This document shows, piece by piece, positions 34,505 through 45,662 of a stretch of 64,000 bases of DNA. How positions within the stretch are numbered: the stretch's first letter is position 1; every line of letters begins with the position of its first letter. A program made the translations under genes and the position numbers. The notes under the pieces are model-generated. The model made no database searches. It was not told where the DNA came from and was given only the letters and a program-made list of their open reading frames with translations. This stretch comes from Basidiobolus meristosporus CBS 931.73 (taxonomy: Eukaryota > Basidiobolomycota > Basidiobolomycetes > Basidiobolales > Basidiobolaceae), in contig MCFE01000035.1 of assembly GCA_002104905.1 (NCBI GenBank), forward strand, positions 124,001-188,000, in the 5' to 3' direction.

Positions 34505-36284
34505 ATGAAAATATCCAATCTTGTCTGCAAAGATACAAATTCGATTAACTCAGACCAGCAAAGGTAAGGGTTTGTATTTCAACTCTCACTGCAGCCACTC
34601 TAACTTTGTTCATCAACCATTCTTTTACATGTAGCAGTACTATAACCAGCAGTAAACTTGAGAATCTTAGATCAGAAGTCAGAAATATGAAAAATCTGCA
34701 TACTGGAGACTTCCCATATAGTGAGCTTCAAAATTCCATAGATCCTAGGTAAAGTTATCAAGTAGAAATGGATTTCCCTTGCAATATCCCTATCATAAAA
34801 CCATCCTCAACTCAATAGAAGGTGAGGGCTATTAAGATCTTTTCATTTGCTAATTTTCATTTTGATAAACCAGTGGCCCAGCTCCCTCCATCCAGAAAGC
34901 CTCTCCAGTGTTAAGCACACCTATAGTAGAGCAACGTGGTGTTTTGTACCTAGAAGAAAGCAACTTATGGAAGCAATTCAACTCCATCGTCAATGAAATG
35001 ATTATAACAAAAACTGGACGATGCCTTTTTCCTTCCCTTAAGTTTAAAGCAGCTGACATGGATCCATATGCACTTTACAAAATCGAGTTAGACTTTGAAC
35101 AGATTTCTCCAGAGAGATATAAGTTCCGTAATGATGAATGGGTGGTAGTCAACAATGATCTTTCAAAGAGCCAGTCACAACCTTATTCCATGAGTGAAAA
35201 GAAGGGATCCAGTTTAGAATGCTATACTACAAGAGAATATACTCATCCAGACTCCCCTCAATCAGGTAGGTCGTTGTAGATATATTGCACACTCGACGCT
35301 AGGTGATGGGCTAAAACGCTTGGACAACTAGGAGCGTACTGGATCAAGAATGGGATTTCATTTACAAAAGTGAAATTGACCAACAGACTTGAGAGCTCTA
35401 TGGACAACAAAGTATTGAATAATAACTCTTTTATGGACTACCGCAGAAGCGCTTTTGACCCAGAGTTTGCGCTTCCAGATGGGTATTTCCCCCTGAAAAC
35501 CTTTCATAAATACCAGCCGCGAGTGCACCTTATTAAACTTAATGAGGGAATTCAACCAGTGAGGACCTTTGCATTCGAAGAAGCAGCTTTTATTGCGGTT
35601 ACTCATTATCAGAATAATGCAGTTAATCAACTAAAAAAGCAATATAATCCACATGCTAAGGGGTTTCGAGTGATTGAAGACGAAGACGCAAAGATATTCT
35701 CGGCGCGTTCACGGTCTTTGAAGCGTTCAATAGATTCCGAAGAAGCAAAAATACCTAAAAGATATATAGCACTTTCCACTTATGAAAAGTCTGAAGTTGA
35801 AGTGAACAATCAAAAGGTGCCCTCTGAACTGACAGTGGAATCTGAAAAGAAGCTTACCATTAAAGCTGATACGTACGGTTTAACGCCGTTCGATAAAGTG
35901 GCTTCAGTTATTCAGCTTCCACCACCAACACCCACTATCACACTGTCAGCCACGCCATCAACTCTCTTCTCCCCACAGCAATATGAAAAGGCTGTTTTAT
36001 CCAGCAGCTTTAGCAGCTATTGTATTGCAAAGGCCCCGGCTACTTCGTACTCGAGCTATGCGCCCTCTAAGCAACATGACCTACCTTCCATTTCATCACA
36101 CCAAAAAAGCAAAAACTCCGAAACTCTAGGCTCCATTGTTCAATTGCCTCCCTTAGGAACGTCATATGAGGATCCTATCCTTTTAACCAGCAAGGTATCC
36201 TCTGCCGCAACATCTTTGTTACTGTTGAGTGATCGCCCACTTCATTTCAGGGAGACACGCAAAACACAAGGGTTTACAAACTAA
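34505..36284 (+). CDS. T-box transcription factor
   Basis: Four exons, 34505-34563, 34635-34748, 34874-35265 and 35332-36284, with introns of 66-125 bases and matching phases, giving 505 residues. The T-box domain runs from about residue 82 to 302. N-terminal half: LWKQFNSIVNEMIITKTGR, then LFPSLKF, ALYKIELDF, ERYKF, EWVVV and HPDSPQSGAYWIK. Second half: VSF-like ISFTKVKLTN, FHKYQPRVHLIK, FIAVTHYQN, LKKQYNPHAKGFR. Two insertions stand out: about 12 residues before HPDSP and about 25 between KLTN and the HKYQPR strand. The usual GRRMFP is GRCLFP, so the second Arg is replaced. T-box proteins bind TCACACCT-type sites. The C-terminal 200 residues are Ser/Pro/Leu-rich with no domain. Fungal T-box genes are known from early-diverging lineages; targets are unknown. 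Confidence 0.93.
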
Positions 36285-36729
36285 GTCAGAAGAACCCCGA
36301 GTGCCGAATTTCACCTTTACAACTTGCGACCGAATGCAATTCAGTGGCCATCTTATATGCTCAAACGCTTGCATACTCTTTTAGTGATTCTAGGATATAT
36401 TAGCGGGTTTATGTTATATGAATGTAGACAACAGAACCATTTTTGTTCATCTATAAAATGCATAGAGGGTTTAGTTTCCTTTTCTGTTTAACAATTAAGC
36501 AAACATTCAGCAAAATTCAATAATAAAGAGATCAGTTTGGTGTGTTTAAATGAATCCAAACTTGTCGAAGAATACACAATGCAAATATCCTAATCTGTAT
36601 TGGGTACATAATGGTGAAGTCATGGACCGTAAAATAGAATGTATCAATTATGACGTCACGATCTATGACTATGCCACACTCTTTAATAAGTTGGTCAAGT
36701 GTTTGTCCACTTGGAAACAATTCTCTACC
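36285..36729. promoter_or_regulatory. Promoter and possible 5' extension of the FIT gene
   Basis: A TATA box (ctataaaatg) sits at 36451-36460. The frame of the FIT gene is open from an ATG at 36550, which would add 60 residues with no FIT resemblance. The ATG at 36730 has better context (acc before ATG) and sits close to the conserved core, so 36550-36729 may be leader or a true N-terminal extension. Confidence 0.45.
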
Positions 36730-37575
36730 ATGAGTACCTCACTTACAGAACCTGAAAGTCACAAGCTGCGGGCCCGAGAAAAAAAGGTATTTGCCGACCA
36801 GAATATACAACAAGACCTGGCGAATGCCTCCTCGTTGAGTCAAGGGCCAAGTAACTTCAGCTTTCAGCCATTTCAACCCATCGCCATGTTGTACATTGGA
36901 ACTGCTGTACTGGGAAGTTTGGTGCAATACATTCATCCTGCCCATGAGTCCTATTTTTCCGACAAAAGGAATCTATTCAACACCGCGTTTGTCAAGTATG
37001 GTTGGGGTTGGACGTCCATACTATATCTTCCATTTGTGACCATAGCTTTTGCCCGACTCGATATCAAGAAAGCCGCACCTTTCTGGTTTCGCTGGCTACT
37101 GGCTACATTGTATTGGTATTTCATTACGCAAAACTTCGTGGGTCCTTCTATCACCGACCGTTTCTTCACTTGGTCTGGGGGTGCTTGCAGTATTGATGAC
37201 GTACACGACTCTTTCACATGCAAAGTGAACGGAGGAAAATGGTCAGGAGGTCATGATATGTCAGGCCACTGCATGTTGCTAATACATGCATCCCTGTTTT
37301 TGTGGGAAGAGCTAAGAATCGGTTGGTTCAATACTAGACTGAATACTCGAATCAAAGAGCAGCTGTCGTCCAGATTACTCGGGATCGGGTTGATCGCCCT
37401 GTGGTTCCTTTGGTGGTGGATGTTACTGATGACCAATGTATATTTCCATACTATTAGAGAGAAGGTTAGCGGGGTGCTATTCGGATACTTTTATTGGATT
37501 GTGAGCTATGGGTTCGTCTTGCCATTAACACCGTTCCCCGGAGTCCCAGCCCAGAACCTTCAAAGCTCTCTATAA
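36730..37575 (+). CDS. FIT2: FIT/Scs3-family ER acyl-CoA diphosphatase, lipid droplet formation
   Basis: 281 residues from ATG 36730 (341 if ATG 36550 is used), without introns. Six or so hydrophobic segments, consistent with an ER membrane protein. The FIT hallmark is present: WSGGHDMSGHCMLL holds the first catalytic His, and VYFHTIREKVSGVLFG holds the second, followed by the conserved end GFVLPLTPFPG. These correspond to the His pair of human FIT2 and of yeast Scs3/Yft2. The family cleaves acyl-CoA to acyl-phosphopantetheine and AMP in the ER lumen, partitions triacylglycerol into droplets and keeps droplet budding directional. Length is close to Yft2 and FIT2 and shorter than Scs3. It lies downstream of the T-box gene on the same strand, with its own TATA box. 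Confidence 0.92.
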   Translation: MSTSLTEPESHKLRAREKKVFADQNIQQDLANASSLSQGPSNFSFQPFQPIAMLYIGTAVLGSLVQYIHPAHESYFSDKRNLFNTAFVKYGWGWTSILYLPFVTIAFARLDIKKAAPFWFRWLLATLYWYFITQNFVGPSITDRFFTWSGGACSIDDVHDSFTCKVNGGKWSGGHDMSGHCMLLIHASLFLWEELRIGWFNTRLNTRIKEQLSSRLLGIGLIALWFLWWWMLLMTNVYFHTIREKVSGVLFGYFYWIVSYGFVLPLTPFPGVPAQNLQSSL

Positions 37576-38713
37576 TGATGTAATGGGGAGTAGAGTTAGC
37601 TGCTGCGTGAGTGCTTATCACTTTATCTGTATGCTGTATCATACTCAATAAAGCTTTTCCGGAGTCCAGAAGACAAGTGGATTAGAATTAAAGATCCAAG
37701 AATTCGAGGCTATGCTCAAATGGGGGATGGAAGCAGTGTTATAATCACAAATGTTTCCAAGTATCAAATATGATTAGGTAAAGAATGACATTAGCTTCAA
37801 GGCTAGCTGGTAAGACTACTGCATTTACAAGGAGCAGATATCTCTGCGCAACATCAAATCTCACCGTTGCACGATGGAGGGACAACCTCTCGTAGAACAG
37901 AAGTGAGGATGAAAGCAGTGTTTTGCCTATATTGCCAGGTTATCCCGAACTAGTGTCCTTTCCTTGCTACGAAGTTGCTGCTGTGAATGGAGAGAGGTTT
38001 ATAAAGTGTGGTGGGTTGTTCAAGTGATGAGAAGTTATGCTGTTTTCTGGACTAAGAGGTTCTCTGTTTTTCCTGACTACGAGCCTTTTTGCTCAGTTAT
38101 TTCTTCATCTCTACTCGAATTTTTTAACAGTCTTCTAAAGGACGTCGGTTGATTCGATAAGCATCTTTCGGACACTAAGAGCAGAAAGGTAGAGAACATG
38201 GCAACTCTACAGAAGAAGGGGCTCAGGTTATATTAAATAGGAAAGTCATTCTACACATAGGATGTAACTGTGTCCAGGTAACAAGGTGGAGTAAAATAAG
38301 GATATGATGAGACACGCCTACATGTCTCTACTCAACACTCAAATCTCATCATTTCTCGAAGAACTCCCAACCATTTAGACGTTCATTATAGTCAAGTGGT
38401 GATTGAATTCCAGAGGCATCTAACAAACAGTCACCGAGCTTAATACAGTAAATAAACCTGGATTTAATCAAGTGGATTGATAAACAACCAACGCCAAAGC
38501 CAGGTGACTGATTGGTTGCCGATGAGGTACCAATTTCAGTCACGCCTACCAAATTGTTTATCCAACAGGGATTTATTATTTTATTCCATCTGAGTAAACA
38601 TCAATCTGTCCGTTTCATAGATCCCATTCCTTCACGGAAGCAAAAAAAGCCCACCACCTTGGGTGCAGGAATATAGCACAACAGAGAGTCAGTCCCTCCC
38701 CACCACCACGCAC
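37576..38713. other. Intergenic, promoter side of the checkpoint mediator gene
   Basis: About 1.1 kb with no supported coding region. A possible poly(A) signal (caataaagc, about 37647) serves the FIT gene. Confidence 0.4.
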
Positions 38714-41700
38714 ATGGCTGATCGCCGTCGTTTCTCTTTGAGTTCACCATTAGTAGAGTCCAGTGTGGCTCAGATTCAGGATACTCCCAATTTATTCCAC
38801 TGTTCAGGTGTGGTAGAGAGGACACAATCCGAAAGAGCTGGTGTTGGTCTGTTCCAATGCCAGCGTATATCGGTCACCCCAAGCTCCATAGATGACCTGA
38901 GTTTGGATAGTTTGGACGCGTCGGAAATCGAATGTTCTATGAAGCCCTTTCCACCCAAACAATTCCCAAAGTTGACCTTGAGCTCGTTTCGTGAAAAAGA
39001 GGGAACAGCGGAAGTAAAGAAACTGGTGAATTCCTCTCAAAACAAAGGTGGACTGCTGGCACCACTGCTTTCCTTGGAACGAATCACACTAACCCACACC
39101 CTATTTGCTTGACAGTCTCTTTCTCTACGAACACAAGACACCTGACGGGGCAATCGTTTTTGATTGATACCTTTTCTTCCGAAGACAACGACACTATCGA
39201 GCCAACCTGCCTTCCCTACAAACGAGCGCTATTAACCTCACCAGATAGTGCGTTGTCAGGGTCAGCAAGGCTCAGTGAAACTCAAAATGGTAAACCATCT
39301 TCCTCTACCCAACTTCTGCCGTAGCCCACTCCTTTCTAAAGCTTTGCCTTACTTTGGGCCGCAGTGTCCCAAGCGATGAAAATGGAGGATGGCTCATTTG
39401 AGTGTATATCCGACACCATGTCTGATCAATCGATCGTTCACTCCACTCCCAAAAACTCCAGCTTGGAGCTCATCCCCGATTCTCACTCGGGACACAAAGG
39501 GAATTCTAAATTCGAAAGAAACCAGGAGATGTCCCCTCTCTCGTCAAGAGCGCCATACACCCCTCGTAGCCAAGACAGGGTCATTGTGTCTGAGACACCC
39601 GAGTCGGAATCTTCCCCATGTCCAAACAAATCGTCCGCCTCATCAGATCTGATTTATTCTAATACGATCGTTGCTTCACCAACCATCGCTGTATCTAAAG
39701 CTGAAAGAAATGGTTATGACGAAATGGAAAAAGCGCTACCTAGAGAAAGCTTCCTCCCGAACAAGATTAAGCTACGAGGGACGAGGCAAGAAATCATCGA
39801 CCCAAGTGTCAGCCCGAGTCACATCCAACCGAGCACTTCTCACAAGAAATCCAATTTCAGCGTTGGTCCTACGGTCATCTCACAGACCCCCTCTCGGCTT
39901 TTGCGTAAACTGTACCGTAGAAGTGGAGGAAAAGATATGTTGCAAAATCGACTGAAAAGCCGCCTTAAGGCCCCTACATTGATCGGGAAGCGCTCCCTCA
40001 GGAATCTACCAAGCGGCACCCATGCAGAAAAGCCCAGTCATTCACCTTCTGTACCCCAGAGCATCGCTCCACCCAAGACTTTGGAGGTTGTGCATCTGCC
40101 AGCAAATCCCCCCGACAAATCAGTTAACGCCCTTTCAGAACAGAATGAAGAGTTCCAAGAGCCTTCTCTTTCGGATAAACCTTGGATCGATTCAAGCAGT
40201 TTTCGGAAGCCTGGACGGCCCAGCCCTCCCAAACAAGAAGGAAACAACGAGCCAATGGACAAAGAGGACGCAATGCAGTTTCAAGTCGAGCTTCAGTACA
40301 CATTTTCCCAGGACCATGATACATCGGTCTCAGAGCTGGCTGAAGACTTGGATCGGTATCAAGCAGTGAGTGCCGGCAATGTGAGTTCCGGAGGCGTCAC
40401 ACCCCAGCCGAAGGCCAGCTCGCAACAGGTAAAAAGGGAGTGTGTGCCACTTGAATCGAAATTCCTTTTCAACAGCCAACCACATGCTAAATCGAGCGAA
40501 TCCTCATCGCTCGAGAACGCAATAGTCCACCGAAAATCCCCTCCCTCCGCCTCCGCCTCCGCCTCCACCCTCAAACTCACCGAGATTCCTATTCCGATTC
40601 TTCCAAGTCAGTCGGGGAGCTTCGATTCCGGTCAAGCCAGTTCTGTCAGTAAGCTTGAGGGCAACCTCTTGAAACGAGGAAAGTCGAGATCCAAAATCTC
40701 CGCAAATCCCAAACTGCCTCCAAGCGAAAAAGAATGCTCACCGCATGCTTCATTCGAGTCCTCATTCAACACGCCAACTGGCCATACGATTGATTTCATT
40801 CCGCCCTGTCCATCGTCAATAAATCCTTCACAGAAGGCCAAGGAGCTAAACCCGCTAGATACCTCACATCCAGCCATTCCTTCAGCATCTAGCCAGCCTG
40901 TTCCTTCGCAGTCCGAGAATCCCTCATCCCCTACCCCTGAGGATAGTTCATCTAGAAAGTGCTCGACCGAATCTTCTTTTGACCATGATACCTCTTCTGC
41001 CTCATGGTTAGCCACAGCAGAGCCCTTAGGAAACTTGCCTGGAAGTGCCAAATCTAACCCGCCTCAATCGAAGCCGGGAAATAACGTTAAGGGCAAACAT
41101 ACCACCATATCTGCCGATATAGTGTATAGTAGTCAGAATTCCCAAGGTAGCCCGCTGGTCAGTAAAGTCCAGGATTCAGAGCAGCGTGACTGTTTTGCGA
41201 GACCGCAGTCGCCATCGAGAAGTACCCCAAAGGCTCCACATGCGGTTCGGCCGAAAGAGGTCGTCCCAGATTCCTGTGATATCGTTGGCGACGAGACGTT
41301 GAGAATGCTTCCTTCACTAAATCCGGCATCGAGAAAGAGCTCCGTTAAAAGATGTAGAGAAGATGAAGAGGGTCCAGCGAGACCCTCGAAGCGAGGAAAG
41401 CCCGAAGATCCCGAGAAAATTCCCACGTGTGATGAATCGGTTGCGGCTCATGACGAAGATGAATGTTCGGTGGAGAGCAATCACGCCACCCGTGGCCCCT
41501 GCTCCATCACCGCTCGAATCACCTCTAGAGGCTCAGCCCTTATCACGCCCTCACCAACCCAAATCCCAAAGGCTGACACCAACATTGTCACCGAGGTTGC
41601 GGGTACCCAATTTCTCGCCACACCACCATCATCAACACCCGCCGCCGTAAAGCTCGATGGACCTGCGAGTTGTTTGGAGCCTCCTACCCCTCATGGCCAG

Positions 41701-43386
41701 CCATCCAAGGAATCATATTCACGTAAGTGTACCATCAAAAGCAGAGACAGCCTACCAGAGTCATCATGTAGCGATAGTCGCCAGCCAACTACTGAGAAGG
41801 ACAAAAGAGTAGGCAGAAGGGCGAAGAGCAAGGATGCCTCGTTCGAGAGGTTCTCTTCATCTTCTTCATCAGAAGATCCTCAGTTGCCGGCAAGCTATCA
41901 GGCCGATGAGCGAGTTTGGGCGAAATGGGAAGGGGACTCGCATTATTATTCGGCTACAGTCGTGGCGGCGGAGGCCACTGCGAGATACAAGGTGAAATTC
42001 GACGATGGTGATGAAGGGAGCTGCGAAATATCCTGCTTGCGCCCCTTGCTCTTGCTGAAGAACACCACGATCTTCGCGGTGAAGACGAAGCGACACATGT
42101 TCGAGGCGAGAGTGATATCTTCAAAGCCCAAAGAACACTACGAGATCGAATTTGTGGATTCCTCGCACGAGAGGCGGATTGTCCAGTCCAAAGAGATTAT
42201 CCTGGATGAGCATATGCTCGCATGTCTGGACCAAAAGGTAGATCGTTGGGAGGAGCATCGCGTTCTCCTGTGCAAACAACCCACCGAAAATGTAAATTCC
42301 TACGTCAGTGAGGACAAGCAGGGGGTCAAAGAAGGTAAGGCAAGATCGAGCTGGCTCGAGTCCAACATGGAATCTAACCTTGTGTTTAGAGCTTTTCAAG
42401 GGGCTTGGCTTCTTGATCACCAACATACGGACCAACAACAGCGAGGAGAGGAAATGCGGCGGTGAAGAAAGCATTGAAGGTAACTGGTGAACCCAGCTTC
42501 TAGATAAATGGTCTCCTGCTTACTCAAGTGCTGATGATAGGGAAATTTGTGGACGACTTCGAGAGAAGCAAAATCTCGGTGCTGATTAAGAAGCACGGAG
42601 GTGTCATCATCTCGGACTTTTCCGACGTCTACAGCGGCCGCGACAGGAATCCCAACCCCAAAGTTGCGGGGGATGTCAAGAAAGTATTTGTGATCGCCAG
42701 CAGCTCTAAACGGACCAAGAAGTATCTTATGGCACTTGCCCTGGGGGTTCCCCGGGTCTCGAGTGTTTGGGTTGCCGAGTGCGCTAGACAGGTATGTAGC
42801 ATGGAAGCCGTACCAAAGGGAAAACAATTGACCGATTCATGGAAACATCCCAAACGCAGAACAAGCTACTAAACCACCAAGGATATCAGCTTTGTAACGG
42901 CTGGTCAAGGGAATTGAACGCCTTTGCGTCAAGTATATCCTCCGATCAAAACGACGGGCTGTTTAACCAAATGACCATGTACATCAACGGGAGCAACACA
43001 TTCAGGGTAGGTATCGCTCAAGCAGGTGTTGGTGTGCTGCATGCTAACGATTCCAATGGGCCATCCATCAGTCCGACTGGGAGTCTACTCTTGAGGCCGG
43101 CGGGGCGTCGATCTTGACCAAAAAGACCCTCACGAACCCTTCGGTCAACCTGGCGAAACCGATCCTATGCGATTATGTGATCAGCGAAAAGGCCCCTACC
43201 AGCAAATTCCTCGAGACGGTAAGACGTCGTCTGCGATGCGCAAACTACTTGAATTCCCCTGATGACGAGCAAGACATCTATCCCAAATTGGTCACCGCCG
43301 AATGGGCTGTGCAATGTCTGGTCAACCAGCGCTTGACTGGTTGGAATCGACACGAAGCCTACACGAAATGGGACCACCCGAAATGA
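38714..43386 (+). CDS. crb2: DNA-damage checkpoint mediator, Tudor plus tandem BRCT (Crb2/Rad9/53BP1 family)
   Basis: Seven exons: 38714-39047, 39116-39289, 39365-42334, 42390-42479, 42529-42791, 42860-43006 and 43072-43386, giving 1430 residues in phase. The first about 1050 residues are disordered and Ser/Pro-rich, with many SQ/TQ sites that suit ATR/ATM-type kinases. A Tudor region follows (DERVWAKWEGDSHYYSATVV, then VKFDDGDEGSCEI, with a second barrel). Two BRCT repeats lie at the C-terminus: the first contains LFKGLGFLITNI, VLIKKHGGVI and VFVIASSSKRTKKYLMALAL; the second ends KLVTAEWAVQCLVNQR. This is the order of Crb2, Rad9 and 53BP1, which bind methylated H4K20 and gamma-H2A and bring Chk1/Chk2-type kinases to breaks. 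A GCCTCC repeat (40541-40566) codes SerAla repeats. ATG at 38714 is the first in frame. Confidence 0.9.
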
Positions 43387-43550
43387 TCCCGGGGGCCAAG
43401 GCGATGGAGGAGGGAATGGGTGCAGGCAAACTCTAGTAAATATTTCGGAACCTGGTGTAAATAGAATGATTCATCTGGATGGAATAAATGGCAGATTTAT
43501 TTTTATTGCATGTATGGAGGTGGTTCTATACGGAGAGGGTCCGTGGTTGT

Positions 43551-45208
43551 TCAGGGTTGCTTCTTGGGATGCTTGATGCTAAGGCACCAGATGTCGAAGT
43601 ACTCGCACACCTCATGAATCACTGAAATAGCAAAATGGGCGTAGATGACGATGGAATAGACCAAGGCCAGAAGGACATAGTGGTACTCGTACTCCATTGG
43701 GAAAAGGGAGTTCCTAGGTGAGGGAAATTGAATGCCTGGGGTGTAGGCTACCTAGGGGTTCGAGGAGACTTACCAGTTGAAATACGCGGGAAGTGAAGCG
43801 TTCAGCGAACCCAAGATTAGCGGAAGGTACACTCGATGGAAGAATGGGAACGGGGCTTTGGTAACGTGGGCAAGAATGATGCGGCCAACCATATATCCGA
43901 AAGAGCATCCGCAATACACCATGAATATGGTCAAGTGGCTGGTCACAATCGTTGGTGAAGCCAGCAACCAATTGTACACCAGTGCGACAGTTCCAATAAA
44001 CGGCAGAAGTCCCATCAGCGCCACCGCTGGTGACTTGTTGTTCTTTCTTGCCGATCCGACAACATTGATGATACTAAAAGCAAGATTAGAATCCAGCGAG
44101 CCGATGCGATTGGTGTCGTGGCACTAACCTATTGACGACGTTGCTGCCAAGTATGATCATCGAGAGTACGTTGAGGAATACGTTGGTAGGGTAATCAGGG
44201 ATCCAAGTCAACGCGTCAGGTGCCAGCCCAAGAACCTGGCGCAAGGGCAATCTCCAAAAGGCTGAGCCGCCTTCTATGTGTAATGTAATGCTATCTTAGA
44301 ACTGCTCAATTCCGTAGGGAACCGACTGCCCCATCACTTACCTAGCAGCCCGGTTAAAATGAATAAGCTGACAAGCATTACGATTCCCTCCACTGGACCG
44401 CTGAAGTAGCCGAGATAAAGAGTTCCGGTATGGTACTCCTCCCAAGTCGAAAGGTAGAAGTTGCTAGTTGCTATGAAATCGTCAGCCGCTATTGGATCTA
44501 CATTCAGATTGGATATCGGCTACTTACTGGAAAGAAGTGTTACCGCCGTCATCCAGGATTGACCTATTCCCAACACAGATGCGGAAACAATGGTCCCTAA
44601 CTATGGAGCATGGTGAGCAGATCTAACAGTATCTCCTCTTGAACTAGGAACTTACTGCAGTGTTTAATGCGTCACAGCCTACGTTGAGAACAGTCAATAA
44701 ATTTTTCAATGACCAAGAGTATGGAGCCTACTACCGTGGTCGAACATTTCGCCCAGAGGTCCGGAAGTCCCGGTGCGTCGGGCCTGTTTACCATCAATAG
44801 CGTCAAGAGACGCGTAAACCCAGAGACCGATAGCGTAGCTAGAAAGTGTGTGAGAACGCCGCGCGTTGAACAAGTGCTGTGAGTGGAAAGTACATACGTG
44901 AAATACACCCAATTCGGAACCGGCTGACTCAAAGTCGGATCCAAAATCATGACAGTAAGGAAATTCACGATAACACACGAGAAGCCGAGGAGTGTTATGA
45001 GGTTGGGCCTAAATACAAAAATACACGTTGGAACTAGCACTACACGTAGAAGAGAAACAGCGAAACCCTACGCCATCCACATTGGGAAAAACTCCACCAG
45101 TCTTGTCCAGTATGCTTGCAGCACATACTTGGATAGAAGAGATTTGTCAACACCACTGTATCGGTAATTCGACAAGTTCTTGAGGTACTGTTTCTGTATG
45201 TACGGCAT
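43551..45208 (-). CDS. CPT1: Choline/ethanolamine phosphotransferase (CDP-alcohol phosphatidyltransferase)
   Basis: Multi-exon gene. Exons 45072-45208 and 44898-45008 start it, and a third begins at 44838. The last ends at the stop at 43551. The N-terminus runs [19 protein letters not shown], then [16 protein letters not shown], as in Cpt1/Ept1. The catalytic CDP-alcohol motif DGx2ARx8Gx3Dx3D is complete: DGKQAR, G, then EMFDHGCD across an intron at about 44700-44740. Several hydrophobic segments follow, to a C-terminus with [17 protein letters not shown]. The enzyme joins CDP-choline or CDP-ethanolamine to diacylglycerol in the ER or Golgi, the last step of the Kennedy pathway. The choline/ethanolamine preference cannot be read from sequence. 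The gene is divergent from kexin across a 454-base promoter region. Internal exon borders between 43700 and 44650 were not all resolved. Confidence 0.88.
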
Positions 45209-45662
45209 TCTGAGCGAGCTTCAAGGTGTAGTTGCTCCTTCGACAACTTGCACAAAGCTTTCCCGGAATGAGCTAAAATTGGAATGTGGATTGGATTTTT
45301 TTGTCTGTGTACATATTCGAACCAATGACTCGCATGGGGGTATTGATCATATTCCCGGCTCCAATGAACTATCATATGATCGCACATTGACCAATGAGTA
45401 CGAATGAAATAGAGTTCAAAACCGCTACCACAGTTGGCTAGATATCATCGCACAAAGGGGAATGGCGTCGCAGGTTTCTGCATACGCAAACAACCAAGTC
45501 CTTGGGTACCCTCCGAAGGCTGGCTTTGTTTTTTCTCAAGTTTGGAAGTACGCGGGTTACACGTGGTAAATAAACTGTTGGACTTATTGAAAAGACCCGA
45601 CCTCGAGTATGGGCGGTTCGTTTAGGTATTTTCTTCCTGCGACATAGCCAGGATTGTTGGAC
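45209..45662. promoter_or_regulatory. Shared divergent promoter region, CPT1 and kexin
   Basis: The 454 bases between two ATGs pointing away from each other. No coding region is supported and no clear TATA box is seen on either strand. Confidence 0.4.

Noticed and set aside
36550-36729. N-terminal 60 residues before the FIT protein as certain coding
   Set aside because: Open and after a TATA box, but with no FIT resemblance; kept only as a possible extension.
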